From positions 1 through 15,062 of the forward strand of contig JBAYQC010000023.1 in NCBI GenBank assembly GCA_041677365.1: a DNA stretch of 15,062 nt, given 5' to 3'. The stretch is from UBA2289 sp041677365. GTDB taxonomy: Bacteria; Bacillota_I; Bacilli_A; Izemoplasmatales; Hujiaoplasmataceae. The notes beneath the pieces were generated by a model. It saw nothing but the letters and a program-made list of their open reading frames with translations, did not search any database and was not told the origin of the DNA. The position numbers were made by a program, and so were the translations under genes. This document shows positions 1 through 6,710 of the stretch, in pieces. How positions within the stretch are numbered: position 1 is the first letter of the stretch; every line of letters starts with the position of its first letter.

Positions 1-1
1 A

Positions 2-1210
2 AAAGCGATTGTATGGCAATCTTCACAAACCAAGGAAATTTGTGATGAATTAATTTCAAAAGGGTACCAAGAAAAGTTTAAAGAAAAAACTGGTCTTCTA
101 ATTAACCCCTACTTTTCAGGAACAAAAATCAAATGGATCTTAGACAATGTTCCTCAAGCCAAAGTTTTAGCTAAAGATAACAAACTAGCTTTTGGGACCA
201 TAGATTCTTGGCTTATTTGGAATTTAACTAATGGTAAAAGTCATATTACCGATTACTCTAACGCTTCAAGAACTTTAATTTATAATATTCATGATTTAAA
301 ATGGGATGATGAACTGCTTGATATCTTGGGCATACCCAAAAACATATTACCAGAAGTGGTTAACTCAAGTGGTATAGCGGCCTATACTGATTTAAATGCG
401 TTTTCTGCAAAAGTGCCAATTTCTGGAATTGCTGGAGATCAACAAGCTGCTTTGTTTGGACAGACTTGTTTTGAACCAGGAGACTTAAAGAATACTTATG
501 GTACAGGATGTTTCTTGCTAATGAATACGGGAGAAGAAGCTAAAACTTCAAAAAATGGTCTTTTAACAACTATTGCTTGGGGACTAGATGGCAAAATCGA
601 ATACGCATTAGAAGGTTCAATCTTTGTAGCTGGAAGTGCAATTCAATGGCTGAGAGATGGTTTAGAAATAATTTCTAGTGCTCAAGAAACCGAAACCATG
701 GCGAGAAAAACAAAAAGTAATTTAGGAGTATACTTTGTTCCAGCATTTGTTGGCTTAGGAACACCTTATTGGGAAGAAGATGCACGAGGTAGTTTCTTTG
801 GCTTAACCAGAGGTGTAACCAAAAATCATATTGTCAGATCTGCCCTCGAAGCAATTTGTTATCAAACAAAAGATGTAGTTGAGTTGATGCAAAAAGAAGC
901 AGACATTAGAGTTTGTAATTTAAAAGTTGATGGTGGAGCCTCACAAAATGACTTTTTATTAGAATTCCAATCCGATATATTGAATTGCAATATTTATCGT
1001 CCATCTATTAGCGAGACTACTGCTCTAGGTGCTTGTTATTTAGCCGGAATAGGTGTTGGAATTTGGACAAAAACTGAAATCATAAAAAAATGGATGATTG
1101 ATAAAAGTTTTAGACCCACTATGTCAGAACAAAAGCGTAAAGAATTATATCATAACTGGAAACGAGCGCTTAAAGCTTGTGTAGCTTTTGCTGATAAAAC
1201 TAATTATTAA
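2..1210 (+). CDS. glpK: Glycerol kinase, 5' end cut by window edge
   Basis: GlpK phosphorylates glycerol to glycerol 3-phosphate in the cytoplasm, feeding phospholipid synthesis and glycolysis. The frame is open from base 2, so the start lies upstream. 402 codons are present, and by comparison with the usual ~500 residues about 100 N-terminal residues are missing. Reading from base 2, hallmark blocks appear in family order: AIVWQ, NPYFSGTKIKWILDN, GTIDSWLIW, DYSNASRTL, PISGIAGDQQAALFGQ (with the catalytic-base Asp), NTYGTGCF, ALEGSIFVAGSAIQWLRD, PAFVGLGTPYW, VDGGASQNDFL and the ATP-site stretch TALGACYLAG. The TTG at 326 is internal, not a start. At the position where enterococcal GlpK has the HPr-phosphorylated histidine (HFYG loop) this protein has Asn (codon 395-397). 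The gene stands apart from the next one and ends in a hairpin terminator. Identification is very secure. Confidence 0.97.
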   Translation, partial: KAIVWQSSQTKEICDELISKGYQEKFKEKTGLLINPYFSGTKIKWILDNVPQAKVLAKDNKLAFGTIDSWLIWNLTNGKSHITDYSNASRTLIYNIHDLKWDDELLDILGIPKNILPEVVNSSGIAAYTDLNAFSAKVPISGIAGDQQAALFGQTCFEPGDLKNTYGTGCFLLMNTGEEAKTSKNGLLTTIAWGLDGKIEYALEGSIFVAGSAIQWLRDGLEIISSAQETETMARKTKSNLGVYFVPAFVGLGTPYWEEDARGSFFGLTRGVTKNHIVRSALEAICYQTKDVVELMQKEADIRVCNLKVDGGASQNDFLLEFQSDILNCNIYRPSISETTALGACYLAGIGVGIWTKTEIIKKWMIDKSFRPTMSEQKRKELYHNWKRALKACVAFADKTNY

Positions 1211-1252
1211 AAAAACTTATTATCTAGCAAATATTGATAAAATCTCTTTAAT

Positions 1253-1283
1253 AAAAACCATTGCAATTGCATATGGTTTTTTT
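1253..1283 (+). terminator. Intrinsic terminator after glpK
   Basis: Arms AAAAACCAT (1253-1261) and ATGGTTTTT (1273-1281) pair exactly, and the loop contains TGCAATTGCA, itself self-complementary. A run of seven T (1277-1283) forms the end of the second arm and the tail. The upstream A-run makes a reverse-direction function possible too, but no gene points into it from the right. Confidence 0.8.
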
Positions 1284-1325
1284 ATTTGCGAAATATACTA
1301 ATAAAATTGCTTGTTTTAATTACAC

Positions 1326-1355
1326 TGCATTTTAATTCTTGGATTAGGATATAAC
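1326..1355 (+). promoter_or_regulatory. Possible weak promoter for ssb
   Basis: TATAAC at 1350-1355 is a fair -10 box, with a poor -35 candidate (TGCATT, 1326-1331) 18 bp upstream. It sits about 40 bp before the ssb start. The 185-base gap 1211-1395 otherwise holds the glpK terminator and nothing else I recognise. Because a terminator precedes it, ssb needs a promoter in this gap, and this is the best candidate. Confidence 0.35.
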
Positions 1356-1395
1356 AATTAATTTAAAGTAAGATTATAAAATAAAGGAGGAAATA

Positions 1396-1731
1396 ATGAA
1401 TCAAGTAATTTTAGTTGGTAGATTAGTAAGTGATCCTGAATTAAAAGTTTTGGATAATGGTGTAAAGGTTTCAACAATCAATTTAGCAGTTAAGAGAAGT
1501 TTCAAGAGCGGAGAAAATAATCAATATGAAACAGATTTCTTTCATTGCACCTTATGGAGTGGGATTGCCGAAGCTACAGTTAGTTATTGTAGAAAAGGAT
1601 ACACAGTAGGAATAAAAGCCCGTTTGCAACAAAAGAATTTTGTTCAAGATGGAAAAAACGTGTTCTCTTATCCAGAAATAATAGTTGAAAAAATTACCTT
1701 TATTAACAAAAGCAATAATGATGAGGAATAA
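1396..1731 (+). CDS. ssb: Single-stranded DNA-binding protein, short form
   Basis: This is an OB-fold protein that coats single-stranded DNA in replication, repair or transformation. The N-terminus (MNQVILVGRLVSDPEL), the central FFHCTLW strand and the KGYTVGIKARLQ stretch are typical SSB signatures. At 111 residues it contains the OB fold and almost nothing more. It ends NNDEE and lacks both the long flexible linker and the acidic-hydrophobic tip (DDDIPF-like) that replicative SSBs use to recruit partners. In size it resembles Bacillus subtilis SsbB/YwpH. A full-length replicative SSB is therefore probably encoded elsewhere, which is inference. AAAGGAGG lies 5 to 6 bases before the ATG and fixes the start. 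The gene is monocistronic, with a terminator overlapping its stop codon. Confidence 0.9.
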   Translation: MNQVILVGRLVSDPELKVLDNGVKVSTINLAVKRSFKSGENNQYETDFFHCTLWSGIAEATVSYCRKGYTVGIKARLQQKNFVQDGKNVFSYPEIIVEKITFINKSNNDEE

Positions 1732-1756
1732 GTGCTAATTTAGCACTTATTTTTTT
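1727..1756 (+). terminator. Intrinsic terminator overlapping the ssb stop
   Basis: AATAAGTGCT (1727-1736) pairs with AGCACTTATT (1742-1751) around an AATTT loop and runs into a T tract to 1756. The ssb stop codon (1729-1731) lies within the left arm. It separates ssb from the thyA operon. Confidence 0.88.
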
Positions 1757-1784
1757 GATTATAATTTTTAAAATCAAGAAAATA

Positions 1785-1793
1785 TGTTATAAT
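1785..1793 (+). promoter_or_regulatory. Extended -10 promoter of the thyA operon
   Basis: TGTTATAAT is a perfect extended -10 element (TG, one base, TATAAT at 1788-1793). The -35 region is poor; the TTGATT at 1755-1760 is too far away at 27 bp. Extended -10 promoters can do without a -35. Transcription would start near 1800, giving a leader of about 58 bases before thyA. Confidence 0.7.
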
Positions 1794-1814
1794 CACTATT
1801 AGAAAATAATGATT

Positions 1815-1857
1815 AAGGAGAATATAAGGCAGTAGATATGCTTTATTAATTTTTAAT
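1815..1857 (+). promoter_or_regulatory. thyA leader: displaced Shine-Dalgarno, mini-ORF and small hairpin
   Basis: The strong ribosome site AAGGAG (1815-1820) is 37 bases from the thyA ATG, too far for normal use, and the bases just before that ATG are AT only. Between them lies a three-codon frame, ATG CTT TAT TAA (1838-1849), with its own AAGG eight bases upstream. Also between them, ATAAGGC (1824-1830) can pair with GCTTTAT (1840-1846) with one G-U pair and a nine-base loop. Folding would bring AAGGAG to about 15 bases from the thyA start. Either coupling from the mini-ORF or a hairpin-bridged ribosome site could drive thyA. These are inferences from the visible arrangement. Confidence 0.45.
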
Positions 1858-2721
1858 ATGAGACAATACTTAGATTTTGTTAATCACATCTTAAATAACG
1901 GAAGAGAAAAGCCTGATCGAACAAACACAGGAATAATTTCAACTTTTGGCTATCAAATGCGCTTTAATTTACAAGAAGGATTTCCGCTTCTAACAACAAA
2001 AAAAGTACATTTTAAATCAATAGTTCATGAACTGCTTTGGTTTATCAAAGGTGATACCAATATCAAATATTTAGTTGATAATAATGTTAGAATTTGGAAT
2101 GAGTGGCCTTATGAAAAATTCAAAAAATCGGATATTTATAATGGCGAGAGTCTTAAAGATTTTGTTGAAAGAATAAAAAATGATTCTGATTTTGCTAAAG
2201 AGTTTGGTGATTTGGGGCCAGTATATGGTAAACAATGGCGTGATTTTAACGGTTATGATCAATTGAAAAATGTAATCGAACAAATTAAAATAAATCCTGA
2301 AAGTAGAAGACTTATCGTCTCTTCATGGAATCCACCACAACTTAAAGATATGGCCTTACCTCCATGTCATATGATGTATCAGTTTTATGTAAACGATAAT
2401 AAATTGTCTTTACAGATGTACCAAAGAAGTGCAGATGCGTTTTTAGGTATTCCCTTCAATATCGCTTCTTATGCTTTATTGCTAGAATTAGTTGCCAAAG
2501 TTTGTAACTTACAGCCTTATGAATTAGTACACACAATTGGTGATGCACATGTTTACTCGAATCATCTCGAACAAGTTAAAACTCAATTGAGCAGAGAACC
2601 GAAAAGCCTTCCAAAATTGAAAATTAATGCCAAAAATAGTATTGAGGATTTTGAATATGGTGATATTGAACTGATTGACTATAATCCTCACCCTATAATT
2701 AAAGGAAAGGTTGCTGTATAA
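1858..2721 (+). CDS. thyA: Thymidylate synthase
   Basis: ThyA methylates dUMP to dTMP in the cytoplasm using methylene-tetrahydrofolate, which is oxidised to dihydrofolate. The protein is full length at 287 residues. It shows the N-terminal DRTNTG loop (residues 20-25), the phosphate-binding arginine pair R150-R151 in ESRRLIVSSWNP, the catalytic cysteine C170 in LPPCH, QRSADAFLGIPFNIASYA (189-206) and the HTIGDAHVYSNH block (225-236). It ends in the canonical VAV. An insert around residues 85-115 places it with the longer Lactobacillus/Staphylococcus-type enzymes. The start is set by the family N-terminus, not by a ribosome site, which is oddly lacking. Dihydrofolate reductase follows one base after the stop, so the dihydrofolate made here is recycled by the next gene product. 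Confidence 0.98.
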   Translation: MRQYLDFVNHILNNGREKPDRTNTGIISTFGYQMRFNLQEGFPLLTTKKVHFKSIVHELLWFIKGDTNIKYLVDNNVRIWNEWPYEKFKKSDIYNGESLKDFVERIKNDSDFAKEFGDLGPVYGKQWRDFNGYDQLKNVIEQIKINPESRRLIVSSWNPPQLKDMALPPCHMMYQFYVNDNKLSLQMYQRSADAFLGIPFNIASYALLLELVAKVCNLQPYELVHTIGDAHVYSNHLEQVKTQLSREPKSLPKLKINAKNSIEDFEYGDIELIDYNPHPIIKGKVAV

Positions 2722-2722
2722 C

Positions 2723-3193
2723 ATGATAAGCATGATATTTGCTATTGATCCGACGGGACTTATTGGTAAAGACAATGATTTACCTTGGAATTATCCGGAA
2801 GATTTACAATATTTTAAATACATTACATTAAATAAAACTGTTTTAATGGGAGTAACTACATTTGAATCGATTGTTTCTCGACTTAATAAACCATTACCTA
2901 ATCGAAAATCAATCGTTGCTTCTTTAAATGAATACTCCTACCCTGGAGTAGAGGTTATTAATGACTTGGAGAGTTTTTTATCTAAGCCTCATGAAGAAGA
3001 AATTTTTGTGATTGGGGGTAAAACTATCTATGAAATAGCTTTTCCCTATGCCGATAGATTATATATCACTCACATAAAAAAAGTCTATGATGGAGATACA
3101 TACTTAGATTTAGACCTAAGCGACTTTCACTTAGTAAAAGCGGATGAAAACGAAGAATTGACATTTGCAATTTATGAAAGGAATGTTAAATAA
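2723..3193 (+). CDS. dfrA: Dihydrofolate reductase
   Basis: DHFR reduces dihydrofolate to tetrahydrofolate and regenerates the cofactor used by the thymidylate synthase upstream. With the ATG at 2723 the protein has 156 residues and begins MISMIFAID, matching the family exactly. A TTG 12 bases earlier would add four residues with no family counterpart. Seen: the Met20-loop region GLIGKDNDLPW (12-22), the substrate-binding acid D27, T46, the GG-K-T-I-Y cofactor loop near 95-100, ITHI and DTYL. Numbering happens to follow the E. coli enzyme here. Odd: position 44 is Val in MGVTTFES, where NADPH-dependent enzymes normally have Arg contacting the 2'-phosphate; positions 45, 64 and 98 are also not the E. 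coli residues (Thr, Leu, Thr). The plsC start follows directly after the stop. Confidence 0.95.
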   Translation: MISMIFAIDPTGLIGKDNDLPWNYPEDLQYFKYITLNKTVLMGVTTFESIVSRLNKPLPNRKSIVASLNEYSYPGVEVINDLESFLSKPHEEEIFVIGGKTIYEIAFPYADRLYITHIKKVYDGDTYLDLDLSDFHLVKADENEELTFAIYERNVK

Positions 3194-4009
3194 ATGTTCA
3201 AATATCTGCAAGTAATAGTTACTGTAATACTTACGGTATTATATGCTATTTGGATTAATTTCAGCATTGAATTGCTGGATATATTTCGAGTGATACTTGT
3301 CTTTGCTGGATTAAACATAGCCTACACACTTTTAATTTTAATTAGTTTTGGAATATTCATTTACGCTACTGAAAAAACTTCACAAGTTTCAATGACAAAA
3401 CATTATTTTTATAATCTTTACAATGAATATATATTTAATTTTCTGTATCGGGTAAAACCAATAATCATTGATAAAGAAAATTTACCTAAAGATAATAATT
3501 TTGTTGTTTATGCTAATCATATTGAATACACAGATCCATTTTATATTAAACAGACTTTTAAAAAGTACCCTTTGACATTTATCTCTAAACAAGAGCTATT
3601 TAAAATCCCCTTAATTAGGAATGTCCTGAGAAGTATTGGCTCAATTCCGCTATCAAGAAAAGTTGGAGATCGTCAAGCTTTAGAGGCTATTTTATCAGGG
3701 ATAAAATTAGTTAAATCAGGACAACCAATTTGTATTTTTCCAGAAGGAACAAGAAATCATGCTAATACTGTTAAGGAATTTAAAAGTGGTTCTTTTAAAT
3801 TAGCTCTAAAGGCCAAAGCTGATATCTCAGTCTTGGTTTTATATAATATGCATAAATCAACAGAGTTATTTAAATATAAAAAGGCTAGAGTTTATGTAAT
3901 AGTATTGCCACTTATTAAGTATGAGACTATTAAAGATTTAGATTCTCAGACTTTATCAAATAATATTCATCAGTTGGTGGAAGAAAAACTACAAAACTTT
4001 AAAATATAA
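3194..4009 (+). CDS. plsC: PlsC-type 1-acylglycerol-3-phosphate acyltransferase
   Basis: This membrane-bound acyltransferase is expected to acylate lysophosphatidic acid to phosphatidic acid in phospholipid synthesis. The N-terminus has two membrane segments (about residues 5-25 and 30-56). The catalytic HX4D motif is NHIEYTD at 108-114 (H109, D114). The substrate-binding motif FPEGTRN is at 182-188. An acceptor-site block KQELFKIPLIRNVLRSIGSIPLSR lies between, at 132-155. Length (271) is slightly above the family norm because of the N-terminal membrane part. The ATG abuts the dfrA stop, and AAAGG inside the dfrA end serves as ribosome site. Substrate choice within the family (lysophosphatidic acid or another lysolipid) cannot be read from sequence. 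Confidence 0.9.
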   Translation: MFKYLQVIVTVILTVLYAIWINFSIELLDIFRVILVFAGLNIAYTLLILISFGIFIYATEKTSQVSMTKHYFYNLYNEYIFNFLYRVKPIIIDKENLPKDNNFVVYANHIEYTDPFYIKQTFKKYPLTFISKQELFKIPLIRNVLRSIGSIPLSRKVGDRQALEAILSGIKLVKSGQPICIFPEGTRNHANTVKEFKSGSFKLALKAKADISVLVLYNMHKSTELFKYKKARVYVIVLPLIKYETIKDLDSQTLSNNIHQLVEEKLQNFKI

Positions 4010-4033
4010 CGATATAAAAGAGGAATCATCAAG

Positions 4034-4579
4034 ATGCTTATTACATTATTTTGGACATTTTTTAAAATTGGATTATTTACATTTGGCGGGGGTTATGCAA
4101 TGATCCCTTTTATTCATAACTACGCTGTAGAAAAATACAAATGGATTACTGATGAAGAATTCTTGGATATTATTGCTATAGCTGAATCCACACCTGGACC
4201 GATAGCTATTAACTCGGCTACTTACATAGGAAATAAAATCAAGGGTATTAAAGGATCTTTTTTCGCAACATTAGGCGTTGTAATTCCCTCGGTGATAGTT
4301 ATTCTTTTTATTGCGATGTTTTTTATGCAATTCAAAGAAAATATTTATGTAGAATATGCATTTAGGGGAATAAGAGTTGGTGTTTCAATACTAATACTCA
4401 ATGCTGCTATAAGAATGTATAAGAAGTTGAATAAAAACTGGCTTTCATTTCTTCTCTTGTTAGTTGGCTTTTTCTTTATTCTTTTTGAATTAGTACCAGT
4501 GATTTATGTCATTATTATTGGTGGCGTTGTTGGAATCAGCTATCAATTGATTATAACAAGAGGTGATAATAATGCTTGA
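4034..4579 (+). CDS. chrA: Single-domain chromate transporter family protein, first of a pair
   Basis: This is a membrane protein of the CHR family, whose best-studied members export chromate. Short (single-domain) members usually work as pairs encoded side by side, as here. The 181 residues hold the two family motifs: FGGGYAMIP (17-25) near the N-terminus, and ESTPGP (51-56) before the first long hydrophobic stretches. Four to five membrane segments follow and the tail is short. AAGAGGA upstream is the ribosome site. The last eight bases overlap the next gene, and the TGA stop lies within its second and third codons, which suggests coupled translation and equal amounts of both partners. Chromate as the real substrate is not established: many CHR proteins are annotated only by homology. 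Confidence 0.85.
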   Translation: MLITLFWTFFKIGLFTFGGGYAMIPFIHNYAVEKYKWITDEEFLDIIAIAESTPGPIAINSATYIGNKIKGIKGSFFATLGVVIPSVIVILFIAMFFMQFKENIYVEYAFRGIRVGVSILILNAAIRMYKKLNKNWLSFLLLLVGFFFILFELVPVIYVIIIGGVVGISYQLIITRGDNNA

Positions 4580-5141
4580 TTTATTATATCTCTTGTGGAC
4601 ATTCTTTAAAATTGGCTTATTCACCTTTGGTGGCGGTTATGCAATGATTCCCCTAATAACTGAAGAAGTTGTAAAAAATAATTGGATGCAAACTGAACAG
4701 TTAATCGATTTTATTGCGATAGCTGAATCAACTCCGGGACCATTTGCGATTAATATAGCTACCTTTGTTGGTTTTTCTCAAGAAGGAATACTCGGATCGT
4801 TATTTGCAACATTAGGAGTAGTTTTACCTTCTTTCATTATTATTGTAATTATCGCTAAACTATTTCATAAGTTTGCGACTAACAAATACGTTGTTGGATT
4901 TTTAAAAGGAGTAAAACCAGTCGTTGTCGGAGTTATTTTTTCTGTCGCTGTTGCATTTATTCTAAAAAACGTATTTAACTTCACAATAGCAAAATTTGAG
5001 GGTTTCATCTTTAAATGGGAGACTTTATTGATATTTATAGTAATTTTTACGATGACACAATTAAAGAAAAAAATGCATCCAGTTTACATAGTCTTGGTAT
5101 CTGGAATTTTAGGTTTACTAATTTATGGATTAATCATTTAG
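4572..5141 (+). CDS. chrA: Single-domain chromate transporter family protein, second of a pair
   Basis: This is the partner CHR-family protein, 189 residues from the ATG at 4572. The GTG at 4563 is part of the ribosome site AAGAGGTGA and is not preferred as start. Motifs are FGGGYAMIP (19-27) and ESTPGP (52-57), as in the upstream copy. The first ~60 residues of the two proteins are very similar (FKIGLFTFGGGYAMIP in both), so the pair arose by duplication, but the C-terminal halves have diverged. Known two-gene CHR systems are thought to place the halves in opposite membrane orientations. That would apply here by inference. It is followed after 10 bases by the PAP2 gene. Confidence 0.85.
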   Translation: MLDLLYLLWTFFKIGLFTFGGGYAMIPLITEEVVKNNWMQTEQLIDFIAIAESTPGPFAINIATFVGFSQEGILGSLFATLGVVLPSFIIIVIIAKLFHKFATNKYVVGFLKGVKPVVVGVIFSVAVAFILKNVFNFTIAKFEGFIFKWETLLIFIVIFTMTQLKKKMHPVYIVLVSGILGLLIYGLII

Positions 5142-5151
5142 GAGGAGAATA

Positions 5152-6102
5152 ATGACTTTTGAGATTAACCTGATAAAATGGCTACAAAGTATTAGAAGTG
5201 ATATACTTGATTTTATCTTTGAATTTTTTACGGTATTTGGCGAGGAATTAGTAGTGATTGCTGTTTTGGGATTTGTTTATTGGGCAATCGATAAAAAAAC
5301 CGGTGAGAGACTAGGAATCACAGTATTTATTTCTTTAGGTTTTAATGCCCTATTAAAACTCATAATTATGAGACCTAGACCTTTTATGGTAGATGATTCC
5401 ATAATCAATTTAAGGCCCGAAACATCAGGGGGATATTCCATGCCCAGCGGACACACCCAAAGTGCTTCAACAGTTTTCTTTGGATTATATCAATTCTTAA
5501 AAAAGCGTTACCTTATGATAATAGCGATTATTATCACAATTCTAGTAGCAATCAGCAGAATGTATATTGGTGTTCACTATCTAACGGATGTTCTTGTTGG
5601 GGGAATATTAGGGTTTTTAATAACTTATTATATGTATCGCTGGATATCAAAAAAGAGCGACTTAAAGACACTTTACAATGTAATTTTAGCAATATCGTTT
5701 ATTGGTTTAGTAAGTATCTTCATATATAACTATATTACTCTTTCAAAAACTAACTTTGACTCTCAACAATTCTATTTCAATACTGAAGCTATCGCTAAAA
5801 TGATTGGTACATTGGTTGGATTTATCGTCGGAGTCAAAATAGAAGCCAAGTATATAAAGTTTGAGAATCATAGAATTTTATATAAGAACTTAATTAGATT
5901 TGCACTTGGTGTAGGAGTTGTCTTTTTATCAAGAATCGCATTGAAAGAATTATTTCATCTGTTTGTCAATTCAGAAGATTTAGCTTTGGATCAATATTTT
6001 ATGGCTGGATTTGCAAGCTTTCTAGATTTTCTTAGATATGCTATAATGGTAATAGTAGGAATCGGAATCTATCCGATACTATTTAAAAAAATAAATATTT
6101 AA
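5152..6102 (+). CDS. PAP2-family membrane phosphatase
   Basis: This is a type 2 phosphatidic acid phosphatase family protein, acting at the membrane on a lipid phosphate or pyrophosphate. All three catalytic motifs are intact: KX6RP at 69-77 (K69, R76, P77), PSGH at 98-101 (H101) and SRX5HX3D at 135-146 (R136, H142, D146). About five membrane helices carry the core in the first 165 residues. The remaining 150 add roughly four more hydrophobic segments (near 175-195, 215-230, 245-262, 284-308) with no motif I recognise. The total of 316 is longer than minimal PAP2 enzymes (~200). GGAGGAG upstream fixes the start. With plsC in the same operon, a role in turning over phosphatidate or undecaprenyl pyrophosphate is plausible, but the substrate is not readable. 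Confidence 0.9.
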   Translation: MTFEINLIKWLQSIRSDILDFIFEFFTVFGEELVVIAVLGFVYWAIDKKTGERLGITVFISLGFNALLKLIIMRPRPFMVDDSIINLRPETSGGYSMPSGHTQSASTVFFGLYQFLKKRYLMIIAIIITILVAISRMYIGVHYLTDVLVGGILGFLITYYMYRWISKKSDLKTLYNVILAISFIGLVSIFIYNYITLSKTNFDSQQFYFNTEAIAKMIGTLVGFIVGVKIEAKYIKFENHRILYKNLIRFALGVGVVFLSRIALKELFHLFVNSEDLALDQYFMAGFASFLDFLRYAIMVIVGIGIYPILFKKINI

Positions 6103-6113
6103 AAGGGGTTAAC

Positions 6114-6608
6114 ATGAAAATAATTAATAACACGCTTTACAACAAAGAATTGATATTAAGGTATAATAAATACTACTTACAAAGTTATATGGTAAAGAAT
6201 TTTATAATAATAACTTTAATTTCACTAGCATTTGCGATTTATATGGCGGTGGTAGAACAATGGCTTTATGCCGGACTATTACTCTTGATACTATTCATAT
6301 ATTATGGACTTACATTCGGAATGCAAAAGTTAACCACTAATAGAATGTTAAAACGTTCTCCTTTGGTGGAAAATCCAATAATGCAAACCTATGTTTTCAC
6401 AGAATTATTATTCTCAGTCACTAATACTAAAACATATGAAGTTCGTTATGAAGAAGTAGTAAAAGTAAGAAGAGCTAAAGGATTTTATCTTATCCAAACT
6501 AATGATCGTAAGACTTATATTGTTGATTACAATGGCTTTGAAAATCCTACTGATTTAGAAACTCTTGATAGTTTCTTTGTAGAAAAGTTAAATCTAAAGG
6601 CAAAATAG
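6114..6608 (+). CDS. YcxB-like membrane protein
   Basis: A 164-residue protein with two adjacent membrane helices (about 29-46 and 50-68) between short soluble flanks. The C-terminal part (about 90-150) has the beta-rich pattern of YcxB-like domains: a strand pair resembling FTELLFSVTNTKTYEVRY, then EEVVKVRRAKGFYLIQTNDRK and a final hydrophobic strand with NGFENP. The function of this family is unknown. AAAAGGGG precedes the ATG and the gene is the last of the operon, closed by a strong terminator. The family call rests on layout and pattern and is moderately sure. Confidence 0.65.
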   Translation: MKIINNTLYNKELILRYNKYYLQSYMVKNFIIITLISLAFAIYMAVVEQWLYAGLLLLILFIYYGLTFGMQKLTTNRMLKRSPLVENPIMQTYVFTELLFSVTNTKTYEVRYEEVVKVRRAKGFYLIQTNDRKTYIVDYNGFENPTDLETLDSFFVEKLNLKAK

Positions 6609-6613
6609 CGAGT

Positions 6614-6649
6614 AACTGCTATCATATTGTTATGTGATAGCAGTTTTTT
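6614..6649 (+). terminator. Intrinsic terminator of the thyA operon
   Basis: AACTGCTATCA (6614-6624) pairs perfectly with TGATAGCAGTT (6635-6645), followed by a T run to 6649. It lies six bases after the last stop codon and separates the two operons. The next promoter's -35 box begins at 6651. Confidence 0.92.
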
Positions 6650-6650
6650 A

Positions 6651-6679
6651 TTGACATTTTTTCATTGATAAATTATAAT
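6651..6679 (+). promoter_or_regulatory. Consensus sigma-A promoter of the regulator-galactosidase operon
   Basis: TTGACA (6651-6656), a 17 bp spacer and TATAAT (6674-6679) match the consensus at all 12 positions. Transcription should start near 6686. It is the strongest promoter in the window. A full-consensus promoter ahead of a repressor gene with a symmetric site at +1 fits a strong promoter held down by autoregulation. Confidence 0.93.
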
Positions 6680-6682
6680 TAG

Positions 6683-6710
6683 ACCATGTGGTATAGACTA
6701 TATGGTATAG
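6683..6710 (+). promoter_or_regulatory. Candidate TetR operator at the transcription start
   Basis: Bases 6683-6706 form an imperfect 24 bp inverted repeat, with ACCAT at one end, ATGGT at the other and 9 of 12 pairs matching. Within it TATAG-A-CTATA (6692-6702) is a perfect 11 bp palindrome. TGGTATAGA also occurs twice, at 6689-6697 and 6703-6711, with a 14 bp period. It lies over the predicted +1 and ends 15 bases before the regulator's ATG, where TetR-type repressors often bind. Two of the three mismatches are G-U pairs in RNA, so a leader hairpin is a second possibility, although the transcript probably starts inside the left arm. Confidence 0.6.

Noticed and set aside
183..190. Possible frameshift or inactivation in glpK.
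   Set aside because: The frame is unbroken from base 2 to the stop at 1208-1210 and all expected motifs occur in order.
326..1210. TTG at 326 as the start of the glycerol kinase gene.
   Set aside because: The same frame is open back to base 2 and encodes clear GlpK blocks (AIVWQ, PYFSGTKIKWILDN), so the gene starts outside the window.
2071..2283. Antisense open frame of 70 codons inside thyA, with similar ones at 2524-2775, 10184-10375 and 13049-13234.
   Set aside because: Each lies fully or largely opposite a securely identified gene and shows no recognisable domain; AT-rich antisense frames of this size are expected by chance.
2711..2722. TTG at 2711 as dfrA start, adding four residues.
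   Set aside because: DHFR family proteins begin at the Met of MIS; the extra residues overlap the end of thyA and have no counterpart. AAAGGAAAGG can serve the ATG at 2723.
4577..4579. TGA read as tryptophan (Mycoplasma code).
   Set aside because: All recognisable tryptophans are TGG, and TGA sits at the proper end of the first CHR gene, at its overlap with the next start. Standard code fits.
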